Below are positions 4,263 to 8,341 of a DNA stretch of 8,341 nucleotides, piece by piece. Origin of the DNA: UBA3305 sp002373555 (GTDB lineage: Bacteria; Bacillota; Clostridia; Lachnospirales; Lachnospiraceae); assembly GCA_946612455.1 (NCBI GenBank), contig CAMOER010000061.1, positions 1 through 8,341 of the forward strand, given 5' to 3'. Below the pieces are notes generated by a model. It was not told the DNA's origin, did no database searches, and saw only the letters and a list, made by a program, of their open reading frames with translations. A program made the position numbers and the translations under genes. Within the stretch, counting starts at the first letter, position 1; each line of letters starts with the position of its first letter.

Positions 4263-7211
4263 ATGCGGAGAAGCGGATTATTAGGATTACTATTAATATG
4301 TACATTAACAACTGCGATGCCCGTTCAGGCTGCTGCAGGAGCAGCGGCACTCCCGGTCGCCGAAGCGGCACTTGAAGCAGAGGCGGATGCTGACGGCAGT
4401 ACAGAAGGAGATAATCTGACAGATGCCGTTCCTGAAGCAGAAGTTGAGCCGGAAACTGAGGAAACTGAAGCGGAAACTCAGCTCCGGGAAACCGAAATTG
4501 AGCCTCAGATTCAGGAAACTGAAACCGAAGTTCAGGCTCAGGACGCTGACAAGTCTGAACTTACTGAAGATCCCGCAGATGCTTCCGCACTCAGTAATGG
4601 CCTTGAACAGAAGGACGGCGCGGCGCCGGCTGAGAATGCTGATCAGAAAGATGCTTCCGGGCTGACCGGGGACGCCGGGCAAAAGGATGACTCCGGATTG
4701 GTTGAAGCCGCTGAACAGGAGAATGCCTCAACTGTAAGCGGAGATCCCGCTTTAGCAGACCAGTCTGTCCCCGAAGCAGCAGACGGAACGGCTGCCGCAG
4801 AAGCAGACCCTGCTTCAATTGACGAGACTGCTTATACGGTTTGCGCGGAAAGCACCGTATCTTCTGTCTCAGCGAAAGCTGCCGCAGGTGTAACATCGGG
4901 AATAGACCGGATCCACTTTATCACTCTAAACGGTTCGTACAGCGACAGCGATGCGATCCTTATAGAGAGCAACGGTAAGTACGGTCTCATCGATTCATCG
5001 AACCCCTCAAGAGCATCCAGTGATCCGGATTTTGCGTTTACGAGTGAATATGTAGATACAGCTGCAAACGGCCTGACCGTTGTCAAATATCTGACCGATC
5101 TTAATGTATCCCATTTGGAGTTTGTTCTGGCCACTCACAGCCATTCCGATCATGTCGGAGGTATGACCGATATTGCGGGATCAGGACTGGTAAACAACAA
5201 TACAGTCTATATTTACAAAGGCTATCAGCCCGCTTTGGGTGAACGGGAATGGCATAATGAGTATTACGCCAATCTTGCGTTAGAAGCAATGAGAGCCAAA
5301 AATGCCACGCTTCTGAACGTCCTGGATCCAAGTTCAACGGCACTTCGGGCCCTTGGTGATGACGGCGGCACATTAATAAAGGATTCAACGGACAGAGTAG
5401 GCGACCACCTCGAATTCACCCTGGGAGATTTTGTGATCAGACTCTTTAATCTGCATACAGAATCAACTGTAGATGAGAATCTCAACAGCATCGTAACTGC
5501 TGTAAAAAATACAAACTCGAATTCTGGCGCTCTTCTGATGGCCGATATGGAACAGCAGCATTACATGGAATCGAGAACAGTAGATGCTGTCCTGCGCAAT
5601 GATAAATCTTTCAAAGCAGATGTCTATAAAGCAGGTCACCACGGTTATTACACCAGCACTTCATACGATACGCTCAAGACTCTGAAACCTGCGAATTACG
5701 TTATGACGACCCGCTCCACGAGCAGCACAGTTTCGTCCTACACACTTGCCCCCTATTTTGTTCAAAAGTTCGGAGGAAAGGTTTACAGGACATCCGAAAA
5801 CGGTCCCGCTGTCATCGCCGAATTCGGAGACAGTAGCGTCACTATGAAGAGGCTTACCAAAAATAAGACTACTACAACACCTGTTCAGTGGAAACCGGTC
5901 GTCTCAGACGGATGGTATATGTGGTATCCGAATGAGGACAGTTATAACCGCACCGGCGTTAAGTGGTCGTATTTTAAGTCGGGAGCTGCGGTTAAAGGCT
6001 GGTTTTATATTGGAAGCAACTGGTATCACACAGATGACAATTATATTCTTCAGACCGGTTGGATCAATGTGGACGGCAAGAGATATCTCCTGAACGGCAA
6101 CGGCGTTATGCAGACCGGCTGGACAAGGTTCGAGGGCAAGTGGTATTACCTTCACAATAACGGAGTCATGCATGTCGGCTGGATCAAAGACAACGGCAGT
6201 TGGTACTACATGGGCAGTGACGGCGCTATGCGCGTCGGCAGGCAGACGATTCACGGCAAGACGTATGTCTTTGACAGCCACGGTGTCATGCAGACCGGAT
6301 GGGCTAATTACGCCGGCAAATGGTATTATCTGAACAGCGACGGCACCATACATATCGGATGGATAAAAAGCGGCAGTAATTGGTATTACATGGGCAGTGA
6401 CGGCGCTATGCGCGTCGGCAGGCAGACGATCGGCGGCAAAACTTATATCTTTAACACCAGCACAGGTGCCATGCAGACCGGTTGGACTTATTACTCCGGC
6501 AAGTGGTATATCCTGAACAGTGACGGCACCATACATATCGGATGGATAAAAAGCGGCAGTTACTGGTATTACATGGGCTCTGACGGCACTATGCAGACCG
6601 GCAGGAAAGTGCTCGGCGGCAAGACTTATTTCTTTAGCACCAGCACAGGCGCCATGCAGACCGGCTGGGTTTATTACTCCGGCAAATGGTACTACACGAA
6701 CAGTGACGGTACCATGCACATCGGATGGAGAAAGGTCAACGGCAGCTGGTACTACTTCGGCAATGACGGCACCATGCGCGTCGGCAGGCAGACGATCGGC
6801 GGCAAGACTTATTTCTTTAACTTCAGCACCGGCGTGTTGTTAACCGGATGGATCAATTACTCCGGAAAGTGGTATTATCTGAACAGCGACGGTTCCATGC
6901 ATATCGGCTGGAGGAATGTCGGCGGCAGCTGGTATTACCTCGGCAGTGACGGCACCATGCGCGTCGGCAGGCAGACGATCGGCGGCAAGACTTATTTCTT
7001 TAACTTCAACACCGGCGTGATGTTAACCGGATGGATCAATTACTCCGGAAAGTGGTATTATTTGGAAAGCAGCGGAGTGATGGCCACAAACAAATGGATC
7101 GGCGATTACTACGTTAAGTCAAACGGTGAAATGGCAGTAAATCAATGGGTCGGATCCTATTATGTCGGAGCAGACGGCAAATGGATTCCCGGATATAAGA
7201 AAGCCTCTTAA
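4263..7211 (+). CDS. Secreted metallo-beta-lactamase-fold hydrolase with cell-wall-binding repeats (Pce/CbpE-like architecture)
   Basis: This is a 982-residue exported, wall-associated hydrolase. In order: a signal peptide (MRR plus a hydrophobic core, likely cut after PVQA, residue 23); an acidic Ala/Glu/Asp/Gln-rich linker to about 210; an MBL-fold domain at about 214-535; and a repeat domain from about 550 to the end. Metal ligands are visible: THSHSDHVGG (H292, H294, D296, H297), D428 in LLMADME and H459/H460 in KAGHHG. The repeats are about 20-residue GW-x-GKWYY-x-DG modules of the CW_binding_1/choline-binding type. This order matches pneumococcal phosphorylcholine esterase Pce/CbpE, which removes phosphorylcholine from teichoic acids. 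A related phosphodiesterase or other hydrolase is equally possible from motifs alone. Start: ATG with GGAG eight bases upstream. It probably has its own promoter, and a strong terminator follows. Confidence 0.85.
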   Translation: MRRSGLLGLLLICTLTTAMPVQAAAGAAALPVAEAALEAEADADGSTEGDNLTDAVPEAEVEPETEETEAETQLRETEIEPQIQETETEVQAQDADKSELTEDPADASALSNGLEQKDGAAPAENADQKDASGLTGDAGQKDDSGLVEAAEQENASTVSGDPALADQSVPEAADGTAAAEADPASIDETAYTVCAESTVSSVSAKAAAGVTSGIDRIHFITLNGSYSDSDAILIESNGKYGLIDSSNPSRASSDPDFAFTSEYVDTAANGLTVVKYLTDLNVSHLEFVLATHSHSDHVGGMTDIAGSGLVNNNTVYIYKGYQPALGEREWHNEYYANLALEAMRAKNATLLNVLDPSSTALRALGDDGGTLIKDSTDRVGDHLEFTLGDFVIRLFNLHTESTVDENLNSIVTAVKNTNSNSGALLMADMEQQHYMESRTVDAVLRNDKSFKADVYKAGHHGYYTSTSYDTLKTLKPANYVMTTRSTSSTVSSYTLAPYFVQKFGGKVYRTSENGPAVIAEFGDSSVTMKRLTKNKTTTTPVQWKPVVSDGWYMWYPNEDSYNRTGVKWSYFKSGAAVKGWFYIGSNWYHTDDNYILQTGWINVDGKRYLLNGNGVMQTGWTRFEGKWYYLHNNGVMHVGWIKDNGSWYYMGSDGAMRVGRQTIHGKTYVFDSHGVMQTGWANYAGKWYYLNSDGTIHIGWIKSGSNWYYMGSDGAMRVGRQTIGGKTYIFNTSTGAMQTGWTYYSGKWYILNSDGTIHIGWIKSGSYWYYMGSDGTMQTGRKVLGGKTYFFSTSTGAMQTGWVYYSGKWYYTNSDGTMHIGWRKVNGSWYYFGNDGTMRVGRQTIGGKTYFFNFSTGVLLTGWINYSGKWYYLNSDGSMHIGWRNVGGSWYYLGSDGTMRVGRQTIGGKTYFFNFNTGVMLTGWINYSGKWYYLESSGVMATNKWIGDYYVKSNGEMAVNQWVGSYYVGADGKWIPGYKKAS
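4338..4890 (+). other. Acidic low-complexity linker coding region
   Basis: Residues about 26-209 of the MBL protein are almost free of aromatic residues and rich in Ala, Glu, Asp, Gln, Ser and Thr. An ETE/QETETE-rich stretch (about 60-90) precedes imperfect repeats of the form QKDxSGL...A (about 117-155). It is probably a flexible spacer that holds the enzyme away from the membrane or wall. It is the part least likely to be conserved between strains. Confidence 0.7.
6114..7025 (+). repeat. Five tandem 180/183-bp coding super-repeats (cell-wall-binding domain)
   Basis: Units begin at the TGW codons at 6114, 6294, 6477, 6660 and 6843, and a degenerate sixth begins at 7026. The first unit is 60 codons and the other four are 61. 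Each holds three binding modules: a GKWYY-type, a GSWYY-type with GSDG, then a GRQTIGGKTYFF-type. Stretches such as 6769-6888 and 6952-7066 are nearly identical at DNA level, pointing to recent duplication or conversion. Single non-periodic modules precede the array from about 5900. Confidence 0.9.
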
Positions 7212-7228
7212 TGTTTAACAAACTAAAC

Positions 7229-7267
7229 AAACGGGTCTGTTGCGCGTGATCGCAACAGACCCGTTTT
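7229..7267 (+). terminator. Strong intrinsic terminator, probably bidirectional
   Basis: A perfect 15-bp stem joins AAACGGGTCTGTTGC (7229-7243) to GCAACAGACCCGTTT (7252-7266), extendable by one pair, and TTTT occupies 7264-7267. It lies 17 bases after the MBL gene stop. On the minus strand the stem is followed by a T-rich stretch (7228-7214), and the convergent TPR gene ends 20 bases away, so it can serve both genes. Confidence 0.92.
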
Positions 7268-7286
7268 CTATGCTTGCCAAGTCTTT

Positions 7287-8341
7287 TTATCTGCTTAGTT
7301 TCTCAGCTTTATCCCTGTACTTCCCGTACTCCAGACGCCTCTCGCTCATTTTTTTCCAGATTTCATAAGCCCTTCTCATCATTTCTTTGTCTTCCAGAAA
7401 TGCCGCCGCATTGTAGCAGCTCACCGCGAGCGCATGGGCCGAAGCTTCCGTTTTCCCTGCCGCGTACAGCATCTCTCTGCGCTCGACCGCCGCTTTATAA
7501 AGCACTTCCGCTTCTCTCTTCTGCCCGCGCTTTTTCTTCGCGCTGGCCAGTTTCTCACAGGCGGCGGCCATGTGATCGAAGAAAATAAGGGAACCGGTCT
7601 TTTCCGCGTTTTTTCCGAACAGACGGTAAGCCTGTCCGTAGCAATCCGCCGCTTCGTCCATTCTGCCTTCTGCTTTATGGATATCCCCCATTTTCACGAG
7701 GCTTACGCCATAATCATCAACTGCCTGCGGAGACTTCACTTCATCCATGAGTACCCTGTCGATGGCAAGCGCCTCGCCGTAGTACTGCGCAGCTTCGGCG
7801 TATTGTTTCCATGATTTCCGGACATTGCCCAGTTTCGTCAGGACAGCCGAATAGTCTCTCCTGCTGCCCGCGGATTCTGCCTCCTTCATGAGCTGTACGC
7901 GGATCTCTTTTGCCTTTTGATAATAAGAATCCGCGACAGACAGATCGCCCTGCTTTCGGTAGATATCCCCGATCCTCTCATAACTGATAGAGAGATCGCG
8001 GCGCGCCCTCTGCGTTCCGATCTCAGCGGCAAGCTTTTCATATATTTTGCCCGCTTTTTGATAGCAGTCCAGGGCGAGATCAAGATCCCCTCTCTCCCGG
8101 CAGAGACTTCCGAGCCGATTTAGTATGAGCGCCTTATCTCTTCTCTGTTCCCGGATTCCGACCTCCTGCTCCAGTTCCTCGCAGAAAGCCAGAGCCTCTT
8201 TCGCGGTATCAATAGCTGCCTGCACCCCGCCGAAGTCCCTGTACATATCTGACAGTTTGCCAAGCGCCTTGAAATACGCCGTGCCGTAGCCCTTGTGTTC
8301 ATCCGGGTCATGGTTCTCATCATAAGCGGCTTTGTACTGGG
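7287..8341 (-). CDS. TPR-repeat protein, C-terminal part (5' end outside the window)
   Basis: The frame is open from the stop at 7287-7289 to the window edge (first whole codon at 8339), so at least 351 residues are present and the start is not seen. The ATG at 8246 is internal: upstream codons read QYKAAYDENHDPDEHKGYGTAYFKA, which fit the same helical repeat. Repeats have a strict 47-residue period. Most begin RRD or a variant, then LGxLxRxxGDLxxAxxxYxKAxxI, as in TPR or kinesin-light-chain-like repeats, with long second helices. At least six units can be aligned; the last two are degenerate, ending in a basic tail (YRDKAEKLSR). TPRs bind proteins or peptides. Similar arrays often follow an N-terminal effector or sensor domain, which would lie beyond base 8341; that cannot be judged here. 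The gene converges on the MBL gene and shares its terminator. Confidence 0.85.
   Translation of the reverse strand, partial: QYKAAYDENHDPDEHKGYGTAYFKALGKLSDMYRDFGGVQAAIDTAKEALAFCEELEQEVGIREQRRDKALILNRLGSLCRERGDLDLALDCYQKAGKIYEKLAAEIGTQRARRDLSISYERIGDIYRKQGDLSVADSYYQKAKEIRVQLMKEAESAGSRRDYSAVLTKLGNVRKSWKQYAEAAQYYGEALAIDRVLMDEVKSPQAVDDYGVSLVKMGDIHKAEGRMDEAADCYGQAYRLFGKNAEKTGSLIFFDHMAAACEKLASAKKKRGQKREAEVLYKAAVERREMLYAAGKTEASAHALAVSCYNAAAFLEDKEMMRRAYEIWKKMSERRLEYGKYRDKAEKLSR

Noticed and set aside
5904..6719. A 271-codon open frame on the minus strand
   Set aside because: It is antisense to the wall-binding repeats. Its length comes from the repeated codon pattern of the real gene, and it lacks a ribosome binding site and any known domain.
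6114..7025. Repeats considered as CRISPR or non-coding tandem array
   Set aside because: The 183-bp units contain no spacers, keep the reading frame throughout, and encode GW/WYY wall-binding modules.
8120..8323. 67-codon minus-strand open frame
   Set aside because: It is out of frame with the TPR gene, which is open through the same region and shows the repeat pattern.

Overview
The window looks like chromosomal DNA of a Gram-positive Clostridia-type bacterium, perhaps Lachnospiraceae. The basis is strong AGGAGG-type ribosome binding sites, mid-range GC, a surface protein with Clostridia/streptococcus-style cell-wall-binding (choline-binding-like) repeats, and an IS3-family insertion sequence. 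The taxon is an inference; no rRNA or other marker gene is present.

Layout. Bases 1-164 are a divergent intergenic region. A minus-strand gene starts at base 7 and leaves the window at once, and a plus-strand promoter sits near 80-110. Bases 170-1450 are a complete IS3-family element (IS150-like organisation) on the minus strand: orfA, orfB, an A7 -1 frameshift site and 19-bp imperfect terminal inverted repeats. Right of the IS lies an MBOAT O-acyltransferase gene that has lost its first roughly 110-130 codons. It is followed without a gap by an SGNH/DltD-AlgX-like membrane-anchored protein (2579-4063). Together these look like a cell-surface polymer acylation pair, now broken by the IS. No target duplication is visible and the 5' part of the MBOAT gene is absent from the left flank, so the event seems to have been more than a simple insertion.

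A 199-bp intergenic region (4064-4262) carries a candidate promoter, a perfect 9-bp dyad over its -10 region, and a small hairpin touching the ribosome binding site of the next gene. That gene (4263-7211) encodes a 982-residue secreted protein: signal peptide, acidic Ala/Glu/Asp-rich linker, metallo-beta-lactamase-fold hydrolase domain, and a long cell-wall-binding repeat domain organised as five 60-61-residue super-repeats. The architecture recalls pneumococcal phosphorylcholine esterase Pce/CbpE. A strong stem-loop terminator at 7229-7267 separates it from a convergent minus-strand gene that runs off the right edge and encodes a TPR protein with a strict 47-residue period.

How the genes may work together (inference): the acylation pair would decorate a surface polymer, and the MBL protein would bind the wall and hydrolyse a surface or extracellular ester or phosphoester. 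The TPR gene is a separate convergent unit with no visible tie to them. I see no phage, CRISPR, tRNA or rRNA, and no clear defence system.
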